Shown: positions 1 through 6,888, counted from the first letter of the stretch. The stretch is DNA of 7,970 nucleotides from Methanofastidiosum sp. (GCA_013329085.1 DUKX01000176.1:1930-9899), one strand, 5' to 3'. Translations and numbers: made by a program. Notes: generated by a model not told the origin, from the letters alone.

Positions 1-1
1 G

Positions 2-874
2 AGGACAGACCCATACCATATAATGATTAAATTCCCAGTTGGAATCAAAGATGGCGGTGGCGTAGTAAAAAATACCCTTCTTGAATTAAACGAAGACCAC
101 GTAATACCGATCCTTGATATCGTCTTGAAAAATACTCCCCTTTTTGAGTGGAAAATGATACAGATAGCAAAGAGGTTTGGGGTCATAAGGGCAAATTCTG
201 ACAAGTACTTGATGAAGAACATATTAAAGCTCTATAGGAATACACCACTTTACGAAGAAACGTTAAATGAGTTATACCACGACAAACTTGAGATTGAGCC
301 TGTAAAGGAATTTATTCGGGATTTAAAAAATGGGAAAATTAATATAATTGTCAATAAAAATACTGAGCCATCTACCTTTACAAGATATCTGCTTGAAGGC
401 TCTTCATTTGAACTCTTGCATCCAAAAAGACCCGATAAAGAAATTATAAAATATCTGAAAAAAAGACTCCTCGAGAAACGAGTCACAGTCGCATGCCTTC
501 ACTGCAGAAACTGGAAAACAACTCTTTCTGTAAATAATTTCGAGGATCATCCAAAATGCCCCCAATGCGGAGCACGATATGTTGGGATTTTGAGGAGACG
601 GGGAGATTTAGAAATAGTCCATAAAGGGCACAAAGGAAAAATAGATGAGGAAGAAAAAAAGACCTTGAAAGAGATTAAGGATTCAGCGGATTTGATCCTC
701 CCATATGGTAAAAAGGCGATAATAGTTCTAGCAGGGATTGGGATAGGCCCAAGAACGGCAAAGAGGATATTGGCAAAGGATAGAAAAAATGAAGAGGACC
801 TTTTCAAGGACATCCTTGCCGCCGAAAGAGTATACGCTAGGACTAAGATGTTCTGGCAATCAAACAAACAATAA
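2..874 (+). CDS. lhr: Lhr-family ATP-dependent helicase, C-terminal part (5'-truncated by window edge)
   Basis: The reading frame is open to the left edge, so the first internal ATG at 23 is not the real start and only the last 290 or so residues are present. The RecA motor domains lie outside the window. What is seen, numbered from the ATG at 23, is a region resembling the DEAD/H-associated domain of Lhr proteins, a four-cysteine zinc-binding module (C158, C161, C179, C182, as CxxC...CxxC), a helix-hairpin-helix-like GIGIGPRTAKRIL stretch at about 238-250, and the terminal AERVYARTKMFW signature typical of Lhr C-termini. Lhr proteins are 3'-5' single-stranded-DNA translocases and helicases linked to DNA repair and replication-fork processing. 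The gene is convergent with the S-layer-type gene, overlapping it by 15 bases, and shows no functional link to it. A related archaeal Ski2-type helicase is the main alternative, but the C-terminal signature favours Lhr. Confidence 0.85.
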   Translation, partial: RTDPYHIMIKFPVGIKDGGGVVKNTLLELNEDHVIPILDIVLKNTPLFEWKMIQIAKRFGVIRANSDKYLMKNILKLYRNTPLYEETLNELYHDKLEIEPVKEFIRDLKNGKINIIVNKNTEPSTFTRYLLEGSSFELLHPKRPDKEIIKYLKKRLLEKRVTVACLHCRNWKTTLSVNNFEDHPKCPQCGARYVGILRRRGDLEIVHKGHKGKIDEEEKKTLKEIKDSADLILPYGKKAIIVLAGIGIGPRTAKRILAKDRKNEEDLFKDILAAERVYARTKMFWQSNKQ

Positions 875-2800
875 TTTCATTAGGTCTTCCAAAGCGTTAT
901 TTGTGGCTTCACCGTTTCTGCCGCCAACAATCAAAACACTATTTTCGTAGAAGACATTTCTTAGATATTCCCACTGGCCAAATGACCTTGACCATACTAC
1001 CTTGGATACATCTGCATCGTATAGATCCTTTATTATAAGATTATTGTTTTCGTTTCCAATAAGAATTAGATTCCTCATTACCTTGTCAGCTCCAGTGACG
1101 TCTATATCCCTTTTTATTAGCGAAGCAGGCTCAACCTTAACTGTCGAGTCATAGAACAAATATAGTTTTGATTTTTTCTGGCTGACTTCAAGTTCTATAC
1201 CATCGCCATCCTTCTGCTTGTAGTTTGAGTCAAGTATATCAATCTTGAAATAGTTCTTTGGGCCGTATAATACCTGCGGGTCGCAGCATGTTAGATCTAT
1301 TTTATCGCACAATATTACATCAATTGTGTCATAGTTGCACTTTTTGAATCTTGGATGTAACGGATTTAAATCAAGAAAATCATCACAGGTCCCATATCTC
1401 CCATCTTTCCCCGGATTGATGTAGACTGGTAAAGAAACTGGGAATTTAATCGAAGCGTTACATTCTTCCCCTGGGGTCTCAAATACCGGTATCTGCTGTT
1501 CTTCAGGAGATAGATTTCCATCACCGTTGATATCAACTCCTAAAGCAATCATATCTTCCCATAGATTTGATATGGTGAGATTATAGTCATTGGGGTATGT
1601 AACAAATGGCATGCAACATGGTGTTTCTTCGATAGCACCATAATCCTTTAAGGAATAAACATCAAATTCTGCGAGCATGCTTTTATCTGCTCCTTCAAAG
1701 ACTTTTATCCCATCTATATAAAAAACTGGTACTGTCCAGATGGTCTCTTCAACATCATTGATAACTCTAGTTCCACGCTCAAATATGAAATATGGATCAT
1801 TCTCATACTGTCTTGTGGGAACAGTTGTAAATGAGCCGTATCCCCCTTTAGGATCACATAGGCCAACGCAGGTGCAGCACCTTGAGCTGTTTGCGTCCAT
1901 TACCATTATGAAGTCATTACTCTTACCCGTAAAGTCAGACACTCTAAGATAGACTTTGTATTCTCCAGAAAAGCTTCCTCCGCTTTTAACCTTAAACTTG
2001 TCGTCTTTAGAAGTTTCTTCAGTAGTTGGGCTATGAATGTCAAGAAGTGTTACAGTGTACCAACCAAATACCCTAGTGTCCCCTACTTTAAATATAGTGT
2101 CTGGGGAATAAATAGGAATGCCATAGATAAAGTAACTTATATTCTGATCTTTAGAGCGGTACACCCCGTTATTAATTATTGGGTATTCCTTATCGAATAA
2201 TCTGATTTTATAGGAGTTATATGGTACATCATACAATGGTCCGCCACAACCAGCAAAGACTTTTCTTTGGAATGGCGTATGAATATACGCTACTCTGTAA
2301 ATGATATCGGACATATTAAAATCAAGACAATAATCATCAGGGGCCTCAGTATCTGAGAGTTTTATGAATATCTCCTCATGCGTTTCGTTATAATCAAACA
2401 CCTTATCTCCATCACCATAAGGATAAAGAAACGATGAATACTTGTAGCCATCATCCCACCAGAGGGATTTCAAGCCATTGGCCACTTTTATTGAATTCAC
2501 TGAAGCATTGGCCGGGTCAATTCTTATTACATCATTAGCATTAAGATTCTTCAAAGAAACTTTATACTCTTCGTATATTGTGTTTTCAATCCTCCCAGTG
2601 TGTCTGTTGGCAATAAGAAAAGCTAACTTTGAAGCAGAGATGATATCTGAGGATGTTGCTGTTTCGCCAACAACTATTATGGCTTTTACATTGTCGCCAT
2701 CAAAAAAGAAATCATCTCCAGGGACAGAGGAGGCGCCTATATTAAATGGGAAAAATATAGAAAATACAATAATTGAAAGTAATATTAGGCCCTTTCTCAT
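860..2800 (-). CDS. Secreted S-layer-type protein, cysteine-rich, with an EF-hand-like loop
   Basis: This 646-residue protein has a signal peptide (basic MRKG, hydrophobic 5-20, likely cleavage near residues 23-25). The mature N-terminus carries the pattern AIIVVGETATSSDIISA (residues 40-56), and the C-terminus carries SVLIVGGRNGEATNNALEDL (621-640). Such paired VVG.../VGG segments are characteristic of methanococcal and thermococcal S-layer proteins (established family pattern; no search was run). Residues 423-434 (DINGDGNLSPEE) match a complete EF-hand/dockerin calcium loop with ligands at positions 1, 3, 5, 7, 9 and 12. There are 14 cysteines, including CC pairs at 308-309, 395-396 and 505-506, and about eight N-x-S/T sequons (e.g. 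N98, N138, N162, N220, N304, N407, N448). No C-terminal TM anchor is seen. The start is supported by GGTGGG just upstream. It lies 21 bases after the COG1361 gene and is last in the operon. It may be a minor surface protein rather than the main lattice subunit. Confidence 0.75.
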   Translation of the reverse strand: MRKGLILLSIIVFSIFFPFNIGASSVPGDDFFFDGDNVKAIIVVGETATSSDIISASKLAFLIANRHTGRIENTIYEEYKVSLKNLNANDVIRIDPANASVNSIKVANGLKSLWWDDGYKYSSFLYPYGDGDKVFDYNETHEEIFIKLSDTEAPDDYCLDFNMSDIIYRVAYIHTPFQRKVFAGCGGPLYDVPYNSYKIRLFDKEYPIINNGVYRSKDQNISYFIYGIPIYSPDTIFKVGDTRVFGWYTVTLLDIHSPTTEETSKDDKFKVKSGGSFSGEYKVYLRVSDFTGKSNDFIMVMDANSSRCCTCVGLCDPKGGYGSFTTVPTRQYENDPYFIFERGTRVINDVEETIWTVPVFYIDGIKVFEGADKSMLAEFDVYSLKDYGAIEETPCCMPFVTYPNDYNLTISNLWEDMIALGVDINGDGNLSPEEQQIPVFETPGEECNASIKFPVSLPVYINPGKDGRYGTCDDFLDLNPLHPRFKKCNYDTIDVILCDKIDLTCCDPQVLYGPKNYFKIDILDSNYKQKDGDGIELEVSQKKSKLYLFYDSTVKVEPASLIKRDIDVTGADKVMRNLILIGNENNNLIIKDLYDADVSKVVWSRSFGQWEYLRNVFYENSVLIVGGRNGEATNNALEDLMKLLFV

Positions 2801-2803
2801 ATA

Positions 2804-2809
2804 CCCACC
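2804..2809 (-). promoter_or_regulatory. Ribosome binding site of the S-layer-type gene (GGTGGG)
   Basis: GGTGGG on the - strand, 3 bases before the ATG at 2800, falls in the 21-base gap after the COG1361 stop codon. It supports the start, which also gives a proper signal peptide. The gap has no room for a TATA box at normal distance, so the gene should be read from the operon transcript. Confidence 0.65.
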
Positions 2810-2821
2810 GATATCGATTCA

Positions 2822-4321
2822 TTATTTTTTCTTTATATAATTGTTGTATCCGTAGTATCCTCCAATTAGCAATACCAATATGAGTCCTATCATTACACCA
2901 ATTCTTATATTACTTACTGATTTCTCAACTGGTATATCTATGTTCTTTTGGAATAGGTAGACGTTTAGATCTTGTTTTTCTTTGTCTCCGACTGCCCTAA
3001 TCCTTAAGTTTAATTGATATGTTTTTTCCTCTGCTGTTGATTTGACATCTGTGGCCAATACAACTTCTGCTTTTTGCCCAGGTTCAAGAACCCCAATATA
3101 ATCATTTTTGGATGTAAAGTCAAACGGCTGCTCTGACCTTTCAATCGCCTCAACGATTATTGATTCGGCTTTCTCCTCCCCCTTGTTCTCTATTGTGAGG
3201 TATATCTTTGCACTCCCTCCTGCTCGTACAGGTTGGGGAACAAGGCGATACTCTGTGATTTCAAGTTCAGGTTTTCCCTTTATATCTAAGTTCAATTGAA
3301 ATTCTTCTTTTAGAAGATTGTTTGAAGAATCCCTGTATTCAACTATCATGGGTACAATGTAAGTCATTTTCTTTGCATCATTGTCAACATTTATCAGAAA
3401 TTCTGCATCCTTTGCAGCTCCGCCTGAAAGTGTTCCAATATTGTATGAGCTCTCATAAGATTTTGATAATGAAAAAGGCTCTTCTAGCTCAAGGTAGGCT
3501 TTCACATATTTTGCACTTTCAGTACCTTGATTTGCAAGATTTACCTTTATCTTTACATTTTCATTTCCAGGTTTCACATTTTCGGGGGCAGATGAGAAAT
3601 TAACGACCATTATTTCAGTTCTTCCGGAAACCCTTAGACCAAATTGGATCGTGTAAGGTCTCGGGTAAGGTGTCGTGCCGTCATAAAAGTAAAGGACAAG
3701 TGTCATCGGATAATTACCGGATGTTATTTTTTCATTTGCCCTGAGTTTAAACGAAAGCAGTTTTTCCGTGCTGGCTTCAAAGTCGCCAATATAAATTGAG
3801 TCTGAAGTATTCTCGGGCATAAAAGGAACTATAGTCCCTGCAGGTAGAACGGTCAAGCTTGCTTTTACAGTGTAGGCTTTCATTGACCCCTTATTAGAAA
3901 GCAAGATTTCAAGATCAAAAGCCTCTCCTGGCTCTACATTTAGTGGATTTGTTTTTACTTCCTTAATAACAAACTCATATTGACTCCTGCCAATTTTGTA
4001 TCCAACAGGGCCTTTGATTATTACATTTACCCCAACTTGAGAAACATCAATTACATTAATCGTGATATCATTTACTTTGAGGGATTCGCCTTCAGAGACA
4101 TAAACTCCCAAAGGCCCAACAGGAGCTGTTCCTTCTAGGACCATAAACGACGCCATCGTATTTTTATAATCAGTAAGTGCCACAGCATAAGGCCCTACAA
4201 AGATAAATTCATTATCATAAAGATGTCCAGAATAAATCACGGCATCTGTACTTCCATAAACGCTTGGTGCTAAAATACTCATTAAAAAAACTCCAATTAA
4301 AAACATACTAATCTTTTTCAT
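2822..4321 (-). CDS. COG1361-type surface protein: signal peptide, tandem CARDB/NEW3-like beta domains, C-terminal TM anchor
   Basis: The 499-residue product begins with a signal peptide (MKK, hydrophobic 5-18, likely cleavage after VYG at residue 23). An N-terminal S-layer-like module follows (about 35-105). Then come three related beta-sandwich repeats at roughly 118-232, 234-346 and 350-458. Each starts near a (V/L)xPG or VRAGG turn and contains a 'xxNxGxxxAxxVxAxL' segment (LSNKGSMKAYTVKA, LANQGTESAKYVKA, IENKGEEKAESIIV), the hallmark of CARDB/COG1361 domains. A single TM helix (about 472-491) precedes a lysine-rich tail ending in KKK, giving an ectodomain-out, tail-in topology. There are no cysteines. 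The start overlaps the end of RND half B by 14 bases and has GGAGGT 5 bases upstream, so translation is probably coupled. COG1361 proteins are often encoded next to archaeal RND exporters, so a role as an external adaptor or substrate-handling partner is inferred. Its biochemical function is unknown. Confidence 0.8.
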   Translation of the reverse strand: MKKISMFLIGVFLMSILAPSVYGSTDAVIYSGHLYDNEFIFVGPYAVALTDYKNTMASFMVLEGTAPVGPLGVYVSEGESLKVNDITINVIDVSQVGVNVIIKGPVGYKIGRSQYEFVIKEVKTNPLNVEPGEAFDLEILLSNKGSMKAYTVKASLTVLPAGTIVPFMPENTSDSIYIGDFEASTEKLLSFKLRANEKITSGNYPMTLVLYFYDGTTPYPRPYTIQFGLRVSGRTEIMVVNFSSAPENVKPGNENVKIKVNLANQGTESAKYVKAYLELEEPFSLSKSYESSYNIGTLSGGAAKDAEFLINVDNDAKKMTYIVPMIVEYRDSSNNLLKEEFQLNLDIKGKPELEITEYRLVPQPVRAGGSAKIYLTIENKGEEKAESIIVEAIERSEQPFDFTSKNDYIGVLEPGQKAEVVLATDVKSTAEEKTYQLNLRIRAVGDKEKQDLNVYLFQKNIDIPVEKSVSNIRIGVMIGLILVLLIGGYYGYNNYIKKK

Positions 4322-5387
4322 GATATACCTCCATTTTTTTCTTGATTAATTTTTTTGTGTCTTGAAATATTTTTTCTTGTACTACTAAAAATGATGGGAG
4401 AAAAATAAGCGTAACTCCCATGCAGCTAAAAACTCCAACGAATAATATCTTTCCCATAGTATCAAGAATTGATAAAGACCCAGTGAGCATTGCAATGAAT
4501 CCAAATCCTGCAACAATCGATGAAACGACAATCGGTTCAACAACACCTTCCATTGTCTTCACTATTTTTTCAATAATTATTGGGGTCCTTTCAAGATTAT
4601 ATCTGTTTATCGTCTGTATTGCGAAATCTATACCTATCCCTGCCATCATTGAAACAACACCAACAAGTTCTGAGCTTAAAGAAATACCTGCGAAGCCTGA
4701 TATTCCCATCATCCAGACTATTCCTAATCCAACGCATATCAAAGGCATTATTCCATATCTTATTGATCTAAAGGTTAGAATAACACACAGTAAGACTCCT
4801 ATAATACCAAATGTAGATATCTTTGACATTTCTGGTAAGATTATTCCTGTAAGCTCTCTACCCATTGCTATGTCGCCTCCTGGCTGAACATTCAATGTAG
4901 TTTTTGAGATTATTTCTTTTACGTCGTCATATACCTTTATGTTATCGATACCTTTGATGACATTAAGTCTGATCAGCATATATCCAAGGCTATCTGAAAC
5001 TTCAACTCGATTTTTGAGTTCTTCTTTCGGCAGGTATATTTCATCAAGCTTAAGGTCAAAAGAAGAGCCCTCTATCCCGTAAACATTCATAAGTTCTTGA
5101 TTTAATAGATAGGTTTCCTTCAATATGTCTGGAGAAAATACATTTTCTGAGTTGATTACAACAATAATAGAGTTATATCTTTCAAACTTGTCTTCCATCT
5201 TCATGAACACTTGAATTTCTTCAATGTCATTGGGCAGCTGACTCATATCGTCTCCTTGTTCTATCTTGATGAGGGAGATTCCAGATCCTAAAATTATTGT
5301 TATAATAAATGACAATATAAGAAGTCTCTTGGGATTTTTCCCGTGAATATCTGAAAAATCTCTTATTAGTTTATCGTAACGTGACAT
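4308..5387 (-). CDS. RND/MMPL-superfamily exporter, half-size protein B (6 TM)
   Basis: The 359-residue protein has the layout of one RND repeat: a short cytosolic N-terminus, TM1 (about 21-41), an external porter-type loop of about 150 residues (42-191), then five TM helices (about 192-207, 211-230, 238-258, 285-303, 312-336) and a lysine-rich cytosolic tail. TM4 carries MAGIGIDFAIQ (248-258), with D254 at the proton-relay position of HAE3/MmpL-type transporters. It is followed by F255, where the family usually has Tyr. Full-length archaeal HAE3 exporters (COG1033) are usually a single chain of about 700-800 residues with 12 TM, so this corresponds to the C-terminal half. The ATG lies one base after the stop of half A. 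A weak purine-rich site (GGGAGTGGT) sits within half A's last codons, suggesting coupled translation. It probably forms a heterodimer with half A in the cytoplasmic membrane. The substrate (lipid, hydrophobic compound or envelope component) cannot be told from sequence. Confidence 0.85.
   Translation of the reverse strand: MSRYDKLIRDFSDIHGKNPKRLLILSFIITIILGSGISLIKIEQGDDMSQLPNDIEEIQVFMKMEDKFERYNSIIVVINSENVFSPDILKETYLLNQELMNVYGIEGSSFDLKLDEIYLPKEELKNRVEVSDSLGYMLIRLNVIKGIDNIKVYDDVKEIISKTTLNVQPGGDIAMGRELTGIILPEMSKISTFGIIGVLLCVILTFRSIRYGIMPLICVGLGIVWMMGISGFAGISLSSELVGVVSMMAGIGIDFAIQTINRYNLERTPIIIEKIVKTMEGVVEPIVVSSIVAGFGFIAMLTGSLSILDTMGKILFVGVFSCMGVTLIFLPSFLVVQEKIFQDTKKLIKKKMEVYHEKD
4327..4332 (-). 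promoter_or_regulatory. Ribosome binding site of the COG1361 gene (GGAGGT)
   Basis: GGAGGT on the - strand, 5 bases before the ATG at 4321, lies within the coding sequence of RND half B (its KMEVYHEKD tail). It supports the chosen start and the 14-base gene overlap as real, and points to coupled translation. Confidence 0.78.
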
Positions 5388-5388
5388 A

Positions 5389-6471
5389 TTACCACTCCCT
5401 CAAAGCCATAATTGAAGGTAAAAAAACTAAAGCCCCTATAAGACAACTTATTATTCCCAAGGATAAAGCAGTTCCAAGATGGACCATCATAGGCATTGAA
5501 GAAAGTGCTAGAGCCATAAAGCCAGCAACTGTTGTTGCACTTGAACCTATTGTGCCACGCCCAACACCTGCAACCATAGCCACTACTCTTTCTTCATTGG
5601 GCTTACCTTTTTTTGCTTCTTCGTTATAACGTAATACCATAAATATTCCGTATTCTGCACCGAGACCTATAACAATAGCGCCAACACTCGCTGTAACGAG
5701 GCTTATTGGGATGCCAACATAAGATAGAATACCTGCAGTCCAGAGCACCCCACAAAGGAGGGGGATGATAACAAATAATGATTTGAATCTTAGTATTAAA
5801 ATCAGTAATAGAAATACAATAATAGCAGATATTGCCATAGTTTTTAATGAGTCTTCTCTCAAAACTCTAAGAATAGTTTTATTCAATACTGGTGATCCAG
5901 TTATGGTATAATCCAATCCATACAACTGTACTTTCTCAGTTTCTTCTTCTACTATGTCAATTGCAGATTGAATTTCCTCTTCACTTCTCACCCCGCTCAT
6001 CCTGACCATGACTATGGCTGATGTATAATCTTTTGATATCAATCCTGGTATATTCTTTGCTACCTCTCTCAATGCTACTTCATCTGAAGGAATTCCCTTG
6101 AAGATTGAATAATAGACAGTTCCAGGACCAATCACATCAATTATCTCCGGTCTAGACTTTAATCTTTTCTCAAGCTCATATATACTTTCAAGGCTCTGTT
6201 TATTTCTTATGTCATCTACAACATCAAAATCAGTTTCCAAGAGGATTATAATTCCTTCTTCTTGGCCAAATTCACTGTTAATGAGATTTTGAGTCTTTAC
6301 AACGTCAAAGTTTTGGGGAAGCTCTTTCATGAAATCCGATTCAAACTTTAAGTTTAATGCGCCAAACGATAAAAAAATAGTTATCAGTAACATTGAGACC
6401 ACTATGATCTTACTGTACTTGTATTCAATAAGCGCAAGTTTTCCAAAAAGAGTATCTCTTAGCTCTTTCAT
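5389..6471 (-). CDS. RND/MMPL-superfamily exporter, half-size protein A (6 TM)
   Basis: The 360-residue protein is the N-terminal-half counterpart of the following gene. It has TM1 at about 21-41, an external loop of about 170 residues (42-211), TM2-TM6 at about 212-228, 230-250, 257-280, 310-326 and 330-353, and the conserved TM6 end 'LPSIMAL'. TM4 reads GLGAEYGIFMVLRYNEE (269-285), a classic HAE3/MMPL motif, but with E273-Y274 in place of the usual Asp-Tyr pair. A GxGRGTIGSSATTVAGF stretch (302-318) leads into TM5, as in other MMPL proteins. The start overlaps the padR stop as ATGA. It is preceded by a near-perfect archaeal ribosome binding site (GAGGTGA, 4 bases upstream), which fixes the start. 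The ORF ends seven residues after TM6, so it lacks the second repeat of a normal exporter. That repeat is supplied by the next gene. SecD/SecF are also split 6-TM RND proteins, but their signature motifs are absent here. Confidence 0.87.
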   Translation of the reverse strand: MKELRDTLFGKLALIEYKYSKIIVVSMLLITIFLSFGALNLKFESDFMKELPQNFDVVKTQNLINSEFGQEEGIIILLETDFDVVDDIRNKQSLESIYELEKRLKSRPEIIDVIGPGTVYYSIFKGIPSDEVALREVAKNIPGLISKDYTSAIVMVRMSGVRSEEEIQSAIDIVEEETEKVQLYGLDYTITGSPVLNKTILRVLREDSLKTMAISAIIVFLLLILILRFKSLFVIIPLLCGVLWTAGILSYVGIPISLVTASVGAIVIGLGAEYGIFMVLRYNEEAKKGKPNEERVVAMVAGVGRGTIGSSATTVAGFMALALSSMPMMVHLGTALSLGIISCLIGALVFLPSIMALREW

Positions 6472-6815
6472 CTATTCACCTCAAAAACTTCTCTCATAAA
6501 ATCTTCATATTGGAGAAGTTCTCTTTTCAGATTTTCCATTTTCTCATTCAGTTTTTTTTGTCCTTTTGGAGTAATTTTATAATACTTTTTACCTCTTGAT
6601 CCTTTATTTGTTTCTTCAATTAAACCTTCAGATGCCATTAATAGCAGTTTAGGATAAATTAATGCAGGAGAAGGCCTCCAATATCCTTTTGACCTACTTT
6701 CAAACTCCTTAATGATCTCGTAACCACATAGCTCCTTTTGATTAAATAACCAAAGGACAAATGTATCAAGAATATGAAAAAAATAAAATCTTTTTTGTAA
6801 TTGTCCAAATGTCAT
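6468..6815 (-). CDS. PadR-family winged-helix transcriptional regulator
   Basis: A small protein (115 residues from the ATG at 6815) with the standard PadR architecture. The N-terminal helix runs FYFFHILDTFVLWLFNQ. It is followed by GYEIIKEFE, the conserved GYWRPSPALIYPKLLLMASEGLIEE recognition-helix region, and the wing RGKKYYKITPKG. A charged C-terminal helix (about the last 35 residues) would mediate dimerisation, as in short PadR proteins. PadR repressors commonly sense hydrophobic compounds and control efflux genes. Its position as first gene, overlapping the RND half A gene by the ATGA arrangement, fits that role. Two starts are possible: the ATG at 6815, with GGTG six bases upstream, and a GTG at 6824, which would add three residues and need near-leaderless translation. 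I prefer the ATG because of the GGTG. A palindrome at 6837-6852 is the probable autoregulatory operator. The inducing ligand is unknown. Confidence 0.88.
   Translation of the reverse strand: MTFGQLQKRFYFFHILDTFVLWLFNQKELCGYEIIKEFESRSKGYWRPSPALIYPKLLLMASEGLIEETNKGSRGKKYYKITPKGQKKLNEKMENLKRELLQYEDFMREVFEVNR
6476..6482 (-). promoter_or_regulatory. Ribosome binding site of RND half A (GAGGTGA)
   Basis: GAGGTGA on the - strand, 4 bases before the ATG at 6471, matches the archaeal anti-Shine-Dalgarno (UCACCUC) over seven bases. It lies inside the last codons of padR and decides the start of half A. It implies efficient translation of the pump even though the genes overlap. Confidence 0.8.
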
Positions 6816-6836
6816 AACAGGCACCGATATATTAGA

Positions 6837-6852
6837 TTATGATATATCATAA
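6837..6852. promoter_or_regulatory. Perfect 16-base palindrome, probable PadR operator
   Basis: The sequence TTATGATATATCATAA is identical to its reverse complement over all 16 bases. It sits just downstream of the TATA box and covers the predicted transcription start, so a bound dimer would block polymerase recruitment or escape. PadR proteins commonly bind AT-rich dyads of the ATGT-N8-ACAT kind at their own promoters. Here the half-sites read TATGAT/ATCATA, similar but not identical. Binding by this PadR is inferred. Palindromes are easier to find by chance in AT-rich DNA, but 16 of 16 bases at exactly this position is persuasive. Confidence 0.65.
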
Positions 6853-6860
6853 AGTAACAG

Positions 6861-6880
6861 ATTATATATAAATTTTTCGT
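6861..6880 (-). promoter_or_regulatory. Archaeal BRE/TATA promoter of the padR-RND operon
   Basis: On the - strand this reads ACGAAAAATTTATATATAAT: an A-rich BRE-like segment directly followed by TTTATATA (6872-6865), a near-ideal archaeal TATA box. Counting 26-27 bases from the TATA centre puts transcription start near 6840-6843, about 25 bases before the preferred padR ATG. It begins only about 8 bases past the stop codon of the hps-rraA gene. It is the only clear promoter for the five downstream genes, whose internal gaps are too short for another. Confidence 0.75.
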
Positions 6881-6888
6881 TTTTGAAT

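Noticed and set aside
654..660. T7 run on the - strand, possible terminator for the operon (another T6 opposite 784-789)
   Set aside because: Archaeal T-tract termination is possible, but these are A-rich Lys/Glu codons of the helicase gene, 70-200 bases past the operon stop. There is no hairpin or other support.
2809..2816. CGATATCG palindrome in the gap before the S-layer-type gene
   Set aside because: It is only 8 bases, with mismatched flanks and no nearby TATA box. This is expected by chance.
2478..2840. + strand open frame with apparent hydrophobic stretches
   Set aside because: It lies opposite the signal peptide and N-terminus of the S-layer-type gene. The hydrophobicity is a by-product of the opposite strand.
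4420..4887. + strand open frame of 155 codons opposite RND half B
   Set aside because: Its Ile/Pro-rich product is the reverse complement of TM-helix codons. The RND motifs on the - strand explain the region.
4308..6471. Reading the RND pair as SecD and SecF
   Set aside because: Size and topology fit, but the SecD/SecF signature motifs are not seen. The TM4 GxGx(E/D)(Y/F) motif and COG1361 neighbour match the HAE3/MMPL group.
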